Source: CAYNJG01 sp964397295
GTDB taxonomy: Bacteria > Planctomycetota > Planctomycetia > Pirellulales > Pirellulaceae
DNA: 64,000 nt
Direction of reading: 5' to 3'
Assembly (NCBI GenBank): GCA_964397295.1
Contig: CAYNJG010000001.1
Location: 62,001 to 126,000 of the forward strand
Below the pieces are notes generated by a model, which did no database searches, was not told the origin of the DNA, and saw nothing but the letters and a program-made list of their open reading frames with translations. Numbering within the stretch: the first letter of the stretch is position 1; each line of letters starts with the position of its first letter. This document shows positions 44,730-54,195 of the stretch, piece after piece. The translations under genes were made by a program, and so were the position numbers.

Positions 44730-47264
44730 CTAGACGTCCAAGTTCTTCACGTCCAACGCGTGTTTCTCGATGAATTCTCGCCGCGGTTCGACTTTGTCAC
44801 CCATGAGTACGCGGAACATTTCGTCGGCTGCGCCGGCATCTTGCATCGTGACACGAAGTAGCGTGCGGTTACTCGGATCAAGCGTCGTTTCGCGTAGCTC
44901 TTCCGCATTCATCTCGCCAAGACCCTTAAAGCGAGTCACTTGAAGACCTTTTTCACCCGCGGCTCGGACTGCTGGCAACAGTCCACGCAAGTCTTCCATA
45001 GGTCGTGTTTCAGTTTCTCCTCGACGAAGCACGTAGCGGGGTTCTTCGATGCCTGTTCTATCTTGCGGAATTAGCGCGTCTATTTCGAAACCCATCTTCT
45101 TAAGATCCGCTAGTGCCGAATTGATCGTTCGTACTTCATGAAGCTCGACAATGCGAATCTTGGGTCCTTTTTCCTCTTCTGGTTCCGTCGCTTCTTCCGT
45201 TTCACCCGATGCTTCTTCGTTCGTAGCAGCTGCCTCTTCTTCAGCGGCGTCTGAATCAGCGTCCAGTTGGCCGCCATGCTTCGCTAGAAACTCGTCTAGC
45301 TCCTGACGATTTTGGATCCAGTAATCTTCCATATCGACAAAGACGTGATAGACCGGCAGATTGCCCGATTCTGGATTTTGTCGATTGGCATGGGAACGTA
45401 GCGGAATTCCTCGTCTTTCCAGTACCACTAACGCGTCTTCAATGCCCGCGAGCACTCGGCACATTTCTCGCATCTCGTCACCAGCTATTATCTTTCCATC
45501 GCCAGCATCGAACTCTGTATTGCCCAAACCTTTTTCAAGCAACTGCGTTCGCATTTCTTCGTCGGTTTGAACGTAGTAGGTTTTCTTGCCTTGCTTTACT
45601 CGGAACAGTGGTGGTTGAGCAACGTAGACGAAACCATTCGACACGAGCTCGTACATTTGCCGGTAGAAGAAGCAGAGCAGCAAGGTACGAATGTGCGAAC
45701 CATCGACGTCGGCGTCCGTCATGACGATGATCTTGCTGTAGCGTCGTTTCGACATGTCTTGCTCTTCGCCGATTCCTACGCCAATCGCTTGAATCATCGA
45801 CCGTACTTCTTCGTTGCCAAGTACTTTTTCTTCTCGATGCTTGTACGCGTTGATGATCTTACCTCGCAGTGGCAAGATAGCCTGGTACTCCCGCATTCGG
45901 CCACCTTCGGCGCTTCCGCCGGCCGAGTCACCTTCCACCAGATACAGTTCGCAACGGTCCACATCTTTGCTACTGCAATCGCGTAGCTTGCCAGGTAAGC
46001 CACCGCTTGAGAGAGCACCTTTGCGTTCGCGGAGCAGTGCTCTGGCTTTCTTCGCGGCTTCTCTCGCTTCGGCCGCTAGAATTCCTTTCTTAACGATTAC
46101 CTTCGCATTCCGCGGATTCTCTTCTAGGTACTTCGACATCGCTTCACCAACGGCGGTGTTCATAATGCCTTCGACTTCGTTGTTACCTAGTTTCGTTTTC
46201 GTTTGACCCTCGAACTGCGGATGAGGTACCCGCATCGAAATGACTGCGGTTATACCTTCGCGAAAATCATCACCTGTTGGTGATAGATCTTTGATAACGC
46301 CTTCTTTTTTTCCGTAGTTGTTCAACGTTCTTGTTAGTGCCGAACGGAACCCCGATACATGCGTTCCACCTTCATGAGTATGGATGTTATTGACGTAACT
46401 TTGCACGTTTTCGGTGAATTCATTCGAATACTGAATCGCCACTTCATAACCAACAGCGTCCGTTTCGCCTTCGATGTAAATAACATCTGGGTGAATCGCA
46501 TCGCTGGCTCGATTCAGATGCTCTACGAATTCGATGATTCCTCGTTCATAGAAAAACTCATCGCCATCATCGTTGCGGGCATCCTTGTAGACGATGCGAA
46601 CGCCCTTGTTCAGAAACGCGAGTTCTTGCAGTCGTTTATGCAGGACGTCGTATGTAAACTTTGTCGTTTGCGTAAAGATCTGCGAGTCTGGCTTGAAAGT
46701 TGTCTTCGTGCCACGCTTTTTCGTTTTCAGCCCTGTGTGCTTGATTTCAGTTGTCGGTACTCCGCGGCCGTACTCTTGCTGATAAACCTGTCCATCACGG
46801 TGTACTTCGACGTTTGCCCATTCCGAGAGAAAGTTAACTACCGTCACTCCAACGCCGTGTAGACCACCCGACGTTTGGTACGCCCCTTTCTCGAACTTTC
46901 CGCCGAACTTTAGTACCGTCATCACGCCTTCAAGCGTAGAGACTTCACGGTCTAATTCCTCTGACAACTGCTCATGGCGATCAACTGGAATTCCCCGGCC
47001 GTCGTCTTCGACGGTTATTGAATTATCTTCGTTGATGGTAACGCTGACTTTCGTGGCGTAACCCGCCATTGCCTCATCAATCGAGTTGTCGACTACCTCG
47101 TAGACCAGATGATGCAGGCCTCGCGCAGTCGTATCGCCGATGTACATGCTTGGCCGCTCTCGCACGTGTTCCAAATCGGAAAGGTGCTGCAAATCTTTCG
47201 AGTCATACTGCTCGCTGCCTTTGGCATTGGCTTTTGATTCTGGCTTTGGCTCTTCTGTGCTCAT
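44730..47264 (-). CDS. gyrB: DNA gyrase subunit B
   Basis: This 844-residue ATPase subunit of gyrase drives negative supercoiling. The GHKL ATP site shows YEVVDNSIDEAMAG and DDGRGIPVD, with GGLHGVGVTVVN; the Toprim domain has YLVEGDSAGGSAEGG and MTDADVDGSHIRTLL. A roughly 170-residue insertion follows in the Toprim-C region, including an acidic stretch at residues about 667-700 (plus-strand 45164-45265), and the C-terminal tail has RFKGLGEMNAEEL. gyrA is not in the window. It lies in the usual dnaA-dnaN-gyrB order on the minus strand, 90 bp after dciA. Confidence 0.96.
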   Translation of the reverse strand: MSTEEPKPESKANAKGSEQYDSKDLQHLSDLEHVRERPSMYIGDTTARGLHHLVYEVVDNSIDEAMAGYATKVSVTINEDNSITVEDDGRGIPVDRHEQLSEELDREVSTLEGVMTVLKFGGKFEKGAYQTSGGLHGVGVTVVNFLSEWANVEVHRDGQVYQQEYGRGVPTTEIKHTGLKTKKRGTKTTFKPDSQIFTQTTKFTYDVLHKRLQELAFLNKGVRIVYKDARNDDGDEFFYERGIIEFVEHLNRASDAIHPDVIYIEGETDAVGYEVAIQYSNEFTENVQSYVNNIHTHEGGTHVSGFRSALTRTLNNYGKKEGVIKDLSPTGDDFREGITAVISMRVPHPQFEGQTKTKLGNNEVEGIMNTAVGEAMSKYLEENPRNAKVIVKKGILAAEAREAAKKARALLRERKGALSSGGLPGKLRDCSSKDVDRCELYLVEGDSAGGSAEGGRMREYQAILPLRGKIINAYKHREEKVLGNEEVRSMIQAIGVGIGEEQDMSKRRYSKIIVMTDADVDGSHIRTLLLCFFYRQMYELVSNGFVYVAQPPLFRVKQGKKTYYVQTDEEMRTQLLEKGLGNTEFDAGDGKIIAGDEMREMCRVLAGIEDALVVLERRGIPLRSHANRQNPESGNLPVYHVFVDMEDYWIQNRQELDEFLAKHGGQLDADSDAAEEEAAATNEEASGETEEATEPEEEKGPKIRIVELHEVRTINSALADLKKMGFEIDALIPQDRTGIEEPRYVLRRGETETRPMEDLRGLLPAVRAAGEKGLQVTRFKGLGEMNAEELRETTLDPSNRTLLRVTMQDAGAADEMFRVLMGDKVEPRREFIEKHALDVKNLDV

Positions 47265-47354
47265 CTTACTTCATGCCTTCTTGTGATTTCGAAGCTAATC
47301 CAATCACTTGGTGCTTCGTTGTGTACGCTGTTTCAATCGGTTGAGATCTTATTC

Positions 47355-47684
47355 CTAGGTGACAGATCCAACCCTGTATCGAATCTCTTTAATCTTGTGG
47401 TCGGGCAGAGCTTCCGCCATAAGCCGGACCAAATCCTGTTTCCTAAAAGTTAGTTCCTGCATGACTACGGAGTTCGACACGATTACGTGGAGCGTGCCTC
47501 GTTTTACTTCGACCGCTCTGGTGAACTTTTCCAATTTCCCTACCGTGCTCGACCATCCATGTTGAAGCTCTTCTTGACTAGCAACCTGAGCGTAGCCTCG
47601 TTGGGCCAGTAAGTCCGTAAGAACATCCCCAATCTTCATCGGGCCCCTAGGTTTTTGATTCTGTTTCGAACCCTTATCTTTCAT
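47355..47684 (-). CDS. dciA: DciA-like protein (DUF721)
   Basis: This 109-residue basic protein matches the DUF721/DciA family, which interacts with the replicative helicase DnaB and is needed for its loading in most bacteria that lack DnaC/DnaI. The typical segment is IGDVLTDLLAQRGYAQ and, at the C-terminal side, LTFRKQDLVRLMAEAL. It is only 2 bp from dnaN and probably translated with it. It occupies the place where recF is usually found; recF is absent here. Confidence 0.85.
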   Translation of the reverse strand: MKDKGSKQNQKPRGPMKIGDVLTDLLAQRGYAQVASQEELQHGWSSTVGKLEKFTRAVEVKRGTLHVIVSNSVVMQELTFRKQDLVRLMAEALPDHKIKEIRYRVGSVT

Positions 47685-47686
47685 TG

Positions 47687-48823
47687 CTAGGCCGATTTCG
47701 CTCGATCTCTTTCCTTCGCCAAAGGCATCAGTACGTAGCTATATCCATCTTCCGTTGTGCAAAGTGCTGCGCTATCACCGTCGGCTACGTTTAGTGAAAA
47801 GGTCCCGCCATTGTCGAGTACCTTCAGAAAGTCGGCTACAAATCGGTGATCCAACGATAAAACTATTTCCTCACCCTCGTAGGGCGCTGGTACTTCAACT
47901 CGCGACTGCCCTACGTCGGCTGTTTGGCCTGATAACACCAGGCTGTTGTTGGCTAACGTAAAATCAATACCGCGACTTTCGTCGCTGCTAACAATTGCTG
48001 CTTGTCGAACCGCTGAGAACAACGTTCCAACGTTCAGCTCGATGTCCGTCGAACTTCTATCGGTCGGTATAACGTCTCGCCATTTAGGGAACCTACCGTC
48101 CACGAGACGCGAATAAATGGTTGCATTGGGTGTTCGTATCAAAACGTCATTTGAACGCGTTACGATTTGAACCTGCATCTCAGGATCGGCTGCTAAAGCT
48201 CTGTCAATCAACTGCATCGATTTCGAAGGGACGATGGTCATCGACCCGCTACCCTTGTAGTCCCCAACGGTTGTTACAGCACCTTCCATTTTTGCCAGTC
48301 TTCTACCATCAGTACCTACGGCAGTTAGCTTCTCACTATCGAACTCCAAGAGCACGCCACCCAAAGCGTATCGACTGCTTTCTGTATCCGTTGCGAAGAG
48401 CGTTCGACGAATAAGCTCTTTCAATACCACCGCTGGTACTTCGAAGTACGCTTCTTCTTTGAACTCCTCAAGGGAAGGAAACTCATCTGGGTTGTGAGCC
48501 GGTAAGCTGAATTCACTACGTTCGCCTTTGACTTTGATGCCTTTGTCATCGGCGGTGATTTTCAAGGTCTCGTCACTGTTTTCGCGTAAGATAGAACCGA
48601 ATCTCGCGACAGGTAAGATCACAGACCCTGGCGTCTCAACCGTAACATCTGATGCTTTGATGCGAATACCAACTTCCATGTCAGTAGCCATCAGAATCGT
48701 CTGATCTTTTGTCGCTTCCATTTTGATCGTTTGCAAAATGGGTTTCGGACTTCGAGACGGAGCGATGGTAGCTGCTGTTTGAAAAGCACTAAGAATCGAT
48801 TCGCGGTTGCAGGTAATTTTCAT
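47687..48823 (-). CDS. dnaN: DNA polymerase III beta sliding clamp
   Basis: The 378-residue clamp has three repeated domains: MKITCNRESILSAFQTA opens the first, LIRRTLFATDTESSRYALGG lies at the start of the second, and the C-terminus ends with VLMPLA, the usual MPM/MPL ending. It encircles DNA and tethers polymerase III. Spacing to dciA is 2 bp. An AT-rich 311-bp spacer separates it from dnaA. Confidence 0.96.
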   Translation of the reverse strand: MKITCNRESILSAFQTAATIAPSRSPKPILQTIKMEATKDQTILMATDMEVGIRIKASDVTVETPGSVILPVARFGSILRENSDETLKITADDKGIKVKGERSEFSLPAHNPDEFPSLEEFKEEAYFEVPAVVLKELIRRTLFATDTESSRYALGGVLLEFDSEKLTAVGTDGRRLAKMEGAVTTVGDYKGSGSMTIVPSKSMQLIDRALAADPEMQVQIVTRSNDVLIRTPNATIYSRLVDGRFPKWRDVIPTDRSSTDIELNVGTLFSAVRQAAIVSSDESRGIDFTLANNSLVLSGQTADVGQSRVEVPAPYEGEEIVLSLDHRFVADFLKVLDNGGTFSLNVADGDSAALCTTEDGYSYVLMPLAKERDRAKSA

Positions 48824-49143
48824 GGCAATCCTTTAAAGACTTAGCTGGCTGGCGAGAAAATGTAGAACCGCCGTTGGTAACAAAGTCGTGTATATAAATC
48901 TCTAAAATTCAGTAGTAGTAAGGTGACGCAACAAGTTGTTGAAACAAGGAGGCAAATAGACTTAAGCAGTTGCACAAAAGGAATTTAAAAGAAACACATC
49001 GTTAGGGAAAAGCAGTCATAACCATGTTGAATTAGGACAAAAAAAGTCAGTCGTTGTTCGATAAAAAGCAAGGTCGAGGAAAGCAGAAAGAAACGTAGTT
49101 ACAAAGCAGCCCGTATCGAACGCATTAAGTAAAGTTATGCACA
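48824..49143. other. AT-rich spacer between dnaN and dnaA, candidate replication origin element
   Basis: The 311-bp gap has no open frame. It contains A-rich runs (for example ACAAAAAAAGTCAG near 49040) and two weak DnaA-box-like sites: TTATGCACA at 49135-49143, overlapping the dnaA stop, and TGTATATAA at 48889-48897 in the other orientation (one mismatch). I did not find a cluster of perfect TTATCCACA boxes. Its position suits an origin, but the evidence is thin. Confidence 0.35.
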
Positions 49144-50169
49144 TCGATCCTCAACAGATTCAAACCATGAAGAGGAAACGCGTTGATGAAGTGAATCGCA
49201 GATAGATCGCACAGCATCTTGCATAGTACTATCCGAAGAGAGTTGCTTGCGAATCTTTTGACACGCATGACGAACTGTAGTGTGATCACGATTTTGAAAG
49301 AATCGACCCGTCTCCATTAAGCTCAAACCGGTAACTTCGCGAATCAAAAACATCGCAATAGATCGGGCGAGAACAGTGTTCTTTCTACGCGATGAACTTT
49401 TTAGATCGGCAACACGAACACCAAACCGCCGAGCCGCCGAGCGAATGCAACTTGATGGAAAGTCGTCGAAGTTCTTGGTCGTAGAATCTTCCACAACAAG
49501 AACTTGATTTGATGCTACCGACCGAATCAAGTTAATCGTTCCAGCGACGGAAAGACCTTCGCTCCGTTGCACCAATGAAGCGCGTTGTTTCGCATCGAGT
49601 TCAAGAGACAATGACTCGGCGACCGAACTAACGATTTCTTCGCGTGTTGAACTCGATGGCAACGACAACAACACTGGCAATCCACCGACCAGTCGACTCG
49701 CCAAATTCCGTGACAGTCGATGGATCATTGAAACAGAAGGAGATGTAGCAACAGTCGGTAAATCGTAAGCGATCCGGTAATCGATAACGTTAGCGAGCCA
49801 AGTATCAGCGTTAGCTTTTCCAACGATGTGCTGAACGTCGTCTATCAATAGCAAAGGTGCTTCGCGAAACCGTCGAGACAAATCGTCAGCCGCGGCGTTT
49901 ATTTTTGAAGGTTGAAACAACCGTGCTAAATCGATCGCAGTTGTTATGACAGCCGAATCATCACCATGTCGCTTCATCCAGTTGTTTGCAATCGTTAGTG
50001 CAACGAAAGACTTTCCCGAACCAGATTCACCGTACAACATTAATGGCAGCCACGCAGAAATGTCTGGAAGGCTTAGCTCTTGCACAAGACTCGGAAGCAA
50101 CGGGTTTTCGTTTCCGCAGTGAATTGCATTCGGCGAATTGAATTGAATGTTTAGTTGATCTGCCAACAT
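49135..50169 (-). CDS. dnaA: Chromosomal replication initiator DnaA, short form without domain I
   Basis: This 344-residue protein is a DnaA that begins straight at the AAA+ domain. Walker A is LYGESGSGKSFVAL (about residue 46-54), Walker B LLLIDDVQHI, the arginine-finger region LSRNLASRLVGGLPV, and the DNA-binding domain IV ends with FFQNRDHTTVRHACQKI, the diagnostic DHTTV motif. Typical DnaA has about 450 residues; the roughly 90-100 residue domain I and linker that bind DnaB are absent. There is no room for them: an in-frame TAG lies ten codons upstream and the previous gene ends 200 bp away. It is the first gene of dnaA-dnaN-dciA-gyrB. Confidence 0.88.
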   Translation of the reverse strand: MLADQLNIQFNSPNAIHCGNENPLLPSLVQELSLPDISAWLPLMLYGESGSGKSFVALTIANNWMKRHGDDSAVITTAIDLARLFQPSKINAAADDLSRRFREAPLLLIDDVQHIVGKANADTWLANVIDYRIAYDLPTVATSPSVSMIHRLSRNLASRLVGGLPVLLSLPSSSTREEIVSSVAESLSLELDAKQRASLVQRSEGLSVAGTINLIRSVASNQVLVVEDSTTKNFDDFPSSCIRSAARRFGVRVADLKSSSRRKNTVLARSIAMFLIREVTGLSLMETGRFFQNRDHTTVRHACQKIRKQLSSDSTMQDAVRSICDSLHQRVSSSWFESVEDRCA

Positions 50170-50368
50170 GAAGTGACCTAGGGCGTGTCGCTAGCGATAC
50201 CAGACACACTGAATTCCGTGATCGATGGACCCAATCCCTGGGTCTAACGAAACCGTAACATTGAACGCGAGATGGTCTGTTTTTCAAGCACTTTTCGCAT
50301 CGACGAATAAGCCCGGATTTTACCTTTTTTCAGCTGAATTAGCGAGTGCTGAAGGAGCCAAATCCAAG

Positions 50369-51520
50369 CTATTTGAATGCTCGTAAGTTATTCACCACAG
50401 ACAGGATACGACCGGCCACCAAATCAATGTCAGAATGGATCGTGTTGACACCAAGACTCAGCCGAATCGAGCCCTCAACTAACGATTTTTCCACACCCGT
50501 AGCCATTACCACATGTGAAGGTTCGCTCGATCCGCTCGTACAAGCAGATCCCGTCGAGCACTCAATACCAGCTAGGTCGAGGGCCATAACAAGAGCCTGC
50601 CGATCGATACCCGAAAACGCCAAATTAGTGGTGTGGGGCATTCGAGGATCAGATCCAATGACGACACATTGGCATTCACTAACGAGTTTGCTCTCCAGGC
50701 GATTTCGAAGACTGGTCATCTGTTCGCACCAATCCGCCGACCTGTCGAGCATCATCGCCAGTGCCTTGCCCATACCAACGACATGGGCGATAGACTCGGT
50801 ACCGGGTCGAAGCCCCAATTGCTGCGAACCACCCACTAAGAACGGCCGCAGATTGATACCGTGACGAACCAGCAGACCACCCACGCCACGCGGACCGTGG
50901 AACTTATGAGCTGAAAAAGCAAGCGACGTGACGCCCAATTCACGGAAATTGATTGGCATCTTGCCTACGACTTGGACAGCATCACAGTGAAAAGGCACGT
51001 TGCGCGAAGTGCATAAACTGGCAATTCTGCGGATGGGCTGAATTGTGCCGATTTCATTGTTGGCAAACATGATGCAAACCAGACGAGTTTCTTCGTCCAT
51101 TGCAGCTTCAAGATCATCAACATTAACGTGACCAGAACGGCCTACCGGGAGTCGCCGGATCTCGATTCCGTCTGGAATCTGTTCGACGGGCTCCAAAACA
51201 CTTGGATGTTCGATGCTGCTAACGATGACATTGCCAGAACTCGAGACTAAGCCGTGAATCGCCAGATTGTTGGATTCAGTGCCGCCGCTGGTGAAGATCA
51301 ATTGATCAACGCTCGGAGCCGAAAACCCGGCACCGAGCATTGTCCCAATGGTTTCGCGAGTGGATTCTAGCACACGACGAGCCTCGCGTCCCGAGGCATG
51401 TTGACTGGCCGGATTCAAGTAGCCCTGGCGGTAACACTCCGCCATTTCGTCGATAACTTCGTCGAAGATTCGCGTTGTGGAATTGTTATCTAAATAGATC
51501 GAACTCAACGCTAAACTCAA
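50369..51520 (-). CDS. Cysteine desulfurase (IscS/NifS family)
   Basis: This 383-residue PLP enzyme takes sulfur from cysteine for iron-sulfur clusters and thiolated tRNA. It shows YLDNNSTTRIFDEV, the PLP-lysine motif SLAFSAHKFHGPRGVGGLLV, and the catalytic cysteine loop STGSACTSGSSEPSHV. These are the features of group I (IscS/NifS) enzymes. Its start overlaps the stop of the di-haem cytochrome gene in ATGA, so translation is coupled to a haem protein gene, an unusual partner. No iscU or nifU is adjacent. Confidence 0.9.
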   Translation of the reverse strand: MSLALSSIYLDNNSTTRIFDEVIDEMAECYRQGYLNPASQHASGREARRVLESTRETIGTMLGAGFSAPSVDQLIFTSGGTESNNLAIHGLVSSSGNVIVSSIEHPSVLEPVEQIPDGIEIRRLPVGRSGHVNVDDLEAAMDEETRLVCIMFANNEIGTIQPIRRIASLCTSRNVPFHCDAVQVVGKMPINFRELGVTSLAFSAHKFHGPRGVGGLLVRHGINLRPFLVGGSQQLGLRPGTESIAHVVGMGKALAMMLDRSADWCEQMTSLRNRLESKLVSECQCVVIGSDPRMPHTTNLAFSGIDRQALVMALDLAGIECSTGSACTSGSSEPSHVVMATGVEKSLVEGSIRLSLGVNTIHSDIDLVAGRILSVVNNLRAFK

Positions 51521-52839
51521 TCAATCTGTGGGGCGCGTAGCGTTTGTAGAAAAGCGATTACAGCCCGTTTATCCACATCTTTAAGGCTCTCGAACTGGTC
51601 TCTTGAGAATTTTCCGTCGCGGCCGTGTCGCATAATGGCAGCCGTTAAATGAGGAGATTTTCCGTCGTGAAAATAGGGTGCAGAATCGGCCACACCCCAG
51701 AGCGGCGGCGTTTGCCATTCCGAGGGACGAGGATGGTCGAAGCGAAGTGTGAACTCAGGATCGAATTCGGGTTCCACATATGTATCCACCACCTTTTCAT
51801 GTTCCACTTCGTAGAGATGGAAGTCGCTGTAAACGCCTTCTACGCCCCCAATGTCACGCACATGGCAATCCGCACATCCGATTTCGGAGAAGAGTTTTTC
51901 ACCACGGTGAACGACTGCCATCTTCGTTGGATCGTTGGGGATAACTTGTTGGGGAGCGGGTAGGCTTTTCACGAATGAAACTAATTCATAAAGCTGTTGC
52001 TTCGTCATATCCAGTTTTGCGTTTTCGTCTTGGACGAATCGTTTTGGCACGGTTTGAGATACTTTGTGGTTCGTTAATCCCAACTCCATCGCACATGCGT
52101 TGGCGACAAATTCTTCGACGGTGGAGAATTGACCCTTCCAACCAAACTTGCCGGCTTTTCCGGGGCCGAGTTCCCGAAGTCGTCCAATGCCCGTACCATC
52201 GAACTTGCCTTCCAGTTCTCTTCCGATCTTTCCGAACGAACGCTTGGCCGAGTGGATACTGAGTGCGGTGTTGGAGATTTTTTCGATCTCGGCTAACCCA
52301 AATAGGGCTGGTGTATTGATCTCGTCCACTTGAACGGGGTCGAAGGTTTCTGTTCGGGTTGTAAACGTAGGTCCGCTATCGCAGCCTCCGCCGCCGTAGT
52401 TTGGTACCTCGAAAGTAAAGCGTTCTTTCGGAAACAATAGCCTTAGCTCGTCCATCGATTCTTCGAACGAAGAGTTAATGGCAAAGCTGTGCACACCACC
52501 AGCTACGACCTTTGGTCGTCCCGGAACAGGAAATGCTTCGAAAGCCGTCACATTATTGTTGTTTGGTCCCGCTCCACCCGTGCCGCCCTGAAAGTGACAA
52601 GCGACACACGAGCGTTCATTAAAAACAGGTCCTAACCCGTCTCCTTCACCACACAGTGGATCGTTGACGGTGAATTCGTGCATAAAAAGGGACTTGCCGG
52701 CGGCAATCTCAGCATCGGTTGGGCCCGAATTCACATAGAAAAAACCAGCGATGATCGCTGAGCAGCTAGCGAGAATTCCCAAACCGTAAAGCCAAACGCT
52801 GCCGCTACGCTGTGAACGTTTCGTAGTTTTTCGAATCAT
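51517..52839 (-). CDS. Di-haem cytochrome, DUF1111 (peroxidase-like oxidoreductase)
   Basis: From ATG 52839 the protein has 440 residues with an N-terminal anchor (LYGLGILASCSAIIAGFFYV). Two CXXCH haem-binding motifs are visible: RSCVACHFQGG near residue 83 and GCADCHVRD near residue 329. The tail SAPYFHDGKSPHLTAAI is typical of di-haem peroxidase-like (DUF1111/MauG-related) proteins, with DGRs like THDGR in the family. It is expected in the periplasm, transferring electrons or reducing peroxide; the donor is unknown. Its stop overlaps the start of the cysteine desulfurase gene. Confidence 0.85.
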   Translation of the reverse strand: MIRKTTKRSQRSGSVWLYGLGILASCSAIIAGFFYVNSGPTDAEIAAGKSLFMHEFTVNDPLCGEGDGLGPVFNERSCVACHFQGGTGGAGPNNNNVTAFEAFPVPGRPKVVAGGVHSFAINSSFEESMDELRLLFPKERFTFEVPNYGGGGCDSGPTFTTRTETFDPVQVDEINTPALFGLAEIEKISNTALSIHSAKRSFGKIGRELEGKFDGTGIGRLRELGPGKAGKFGWKGQFSTVEEFVANACAMELGLTNHKVSQTVPKRFVQDENAKLDMTKQQLYELVSFVKSLPAPQQVIPNDPTKMAVVHRGEKLFSEIGCADCHVRDIGGVEGVYSDFHLYEVEHEKVVDTYVEPEFDPEFTLRFDHPRPSEWQTPPLWGVADSAPYFHDGKSPHLTAAIMRHGRDGKFSRDQFESLKDVDKRAVIAFLQTLRAPQID

Positions 52840-52975
52840 GACGTGCCCCGAGCCTTGAATCTTGTTATTAGCCCTTGTCGCTGAATCGCATCTTACCAAA
52901 TCAGACTGAGAGATTAAAAATGGAAATCTCGGATCACAATGGATAACCAGTTTTTAGCTGAAAAGAGCTCTTCTA

Positions 52976-53674
52976 ATGCGAAATAGCATCGAATCCCGAT
53001 TTCGAACTTCGATATTCATCGGATTAGTCGGTCTCTGTCTGACACAAACTTTGCCAGCTGGTGAGTTCAATCCAGTGCTGAGCATTGGCGATTCTGCGCC
53101 GACATGGAAGGAACTACCGGCGACGGATGGCAAGAGCTATGCGTTTGAGAACTTCAAAGATGCTGACGTGATGGTCGTCGTATTCACGTGCAATAGCTGT
53201 CCGTATTCCGTCGATTACGAAGATCGCATAATCAAACTGGCGAAGCACTACCAAACATCGAAAGAGTCCAATGATGTGCCACGGACTGACGAAGCCAATA
53301 AGAAAGATCCACCCAAGGTTGCGGTAGTAGCCATCAACGTGAATTTGGTCAAAGAAGACCAGCTGCCGGCAATGAAAGAGCGAGCGAAGAAGAAGGAATT
53401 CAATTTCCCCTACCTATTCGACGAGACTCAGCAAACAGCAAAAGATTTTGGCGCCACATTTACCCCAGAATTCTTTGTTTTGAATCGCGAGCGCAAAATC
53501 GTCTACATGGGCGCATTCGACGACAGCAGCGACGCGAAGAAAGTTACACGCCAACACGTGTACGAAGCGATCGAAGCTACTATCGCTGGAAAAGAGATCG
53601 AGGTAGCGGAGACCGTCGCGATTGGCTGCGGTGTGCGATACAAACGAACGCGACGCAAGCGGAAAATCAAGTAG
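52976..53674 (+). CDS. Secreted thioredoxin-fold protein (redoxin, AhpC/TSA-like)
   Basis: This 232-residue protein has a signal peptide (IFIGLVGLCLTQTLPAGE) and a thioredoxin-like fold: IGDSAPTWKELPATDGKSY, then VVVFTCNSCPYSVDYEDRI with a CxxC pair, and FGATFTPEFFVLNRERKIVY with the cis-proline. It would act in the periplasm on thiols or peroxides. The 20 C-terminal residues are very basic (RYKRTRRKRK). It is divergent from the di-haem cytochrome gene and convergent with msrB, so the region is rich in redox functions. Confidence 0.85.
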   Translation: MRNSIESRFRTSIFIGLVGLCLTQTLPAGEFNPVLSIGDSAPTWKELPATDGKSYAFENFKDADVMVVVFTCNSCPYSVDYEDRIIKLAKHYQTSKESNDVPRTDEANKKDPPKVAVVAINVNLVKEDQLPAMKERAKKKEFNFPYLFDETQQTAKDFGATFTPEFFVLNRERKIVYMGAFDDSSDAKKVTRQHVYEAIEATIAGKEIEVAETVAIGCGVRYKRTRRKRKIK

Positions 53675-53679
53675 TTCGG

Positions 53680-54195
53680 CTACTTCGTAACTTTTTTCGG
53701 CAGCTCTGTGCCATCGGGATAGAAACGCATCGATACTGAATTAACACAGTGGCGAACGTTCTTCTCAGTCAGTCTTTCACCTTCAAATACATGTCCAAGG
53801 TGGCCTTGGCAGTTGTCGCAGATAATCTCGATCCGATATCCATCAGCGTCCGGTAGTCGTTTTACCGCACCGGCAATTTCATCGTCGAATGCCGGCCAAC
53901 CGCAACCGCTGTGAAACTTATGGTCGGACTTGTACAGAGCAGCGTTGCATTGACGGCATACGTAGGTGCCGGCGTCCTCGAGATCCGTGTATTCGCCGAC
54001 CCCGGCTGGCTCGGTTCCTTTGTTGAGAATCACGTGCTGCTCAAACTCATTCAGCTCGTTGTACTTCGACGATTCTTCTTCGTTCATCTTTGACTCTTGC
54101 ACAGTTGCCGTTTGCGAGGATGGTTCGATGGATGACGTGCATCCTGTAGCGATAACGCATAAAGCGAGGTAATAGTGGGGAAAAATACGTTTCAT
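53680..54195 (-). CDS. msrB: Peptide-methionine (R)-S-oxide reductase, lipoprotein form
   Basis: From ATG 54195 this 171-residue protein has a lipoprotein signal (LALCVIATGCTSS, lipid cysteine near residue 19), so it repairs oxidised methionine outside the cytoplasm. The MsrB domain shows two zinc CxxC pairs (YVCRQCNAAL and IICDNCQGHLGHVF), SGCGWPAFDDEI with the recycling cysteine, and the catalytic cysteine in RHCVNSVSMRFYPDG. A longer frame to 54252 exists but would bury the signal peptide. The upstream context with a thioredoxin-like protein suggests a reductase partner, which is inference. Confidence 0.92.
   Translation of the reverse strand: MKRIFPHYYLALCVIATGCTSSIEPSSQTATVQESKMNEEESSKYNELNEFEQHVILNKGTEPAGVGEYTDLEDAGTYVCRQCNAALYKSDHKFHSGCGWPAFDDEIAGAVKRLPDADGYRIEIICDNCQGHLGHVFEGERLTEKNVRHCVNSVSMRFYPDGTELPKKVTK

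Noticed and set aside
50222..50246. Small hairpin GACCCAATCCCTGGGTC upstream of dnaA
   Set aside because: The 6-bp stem lacks a T-tract and does not fit a terminator; too short to call an operator.
51569..51577. Perfect DnaA box TTATCCACA
   Set aside because: It lies inside the coding sequence of the di-haem cytochrome, alone and 1.4 kb from dnaA; a single 9-mer of this kind is expected by chance.
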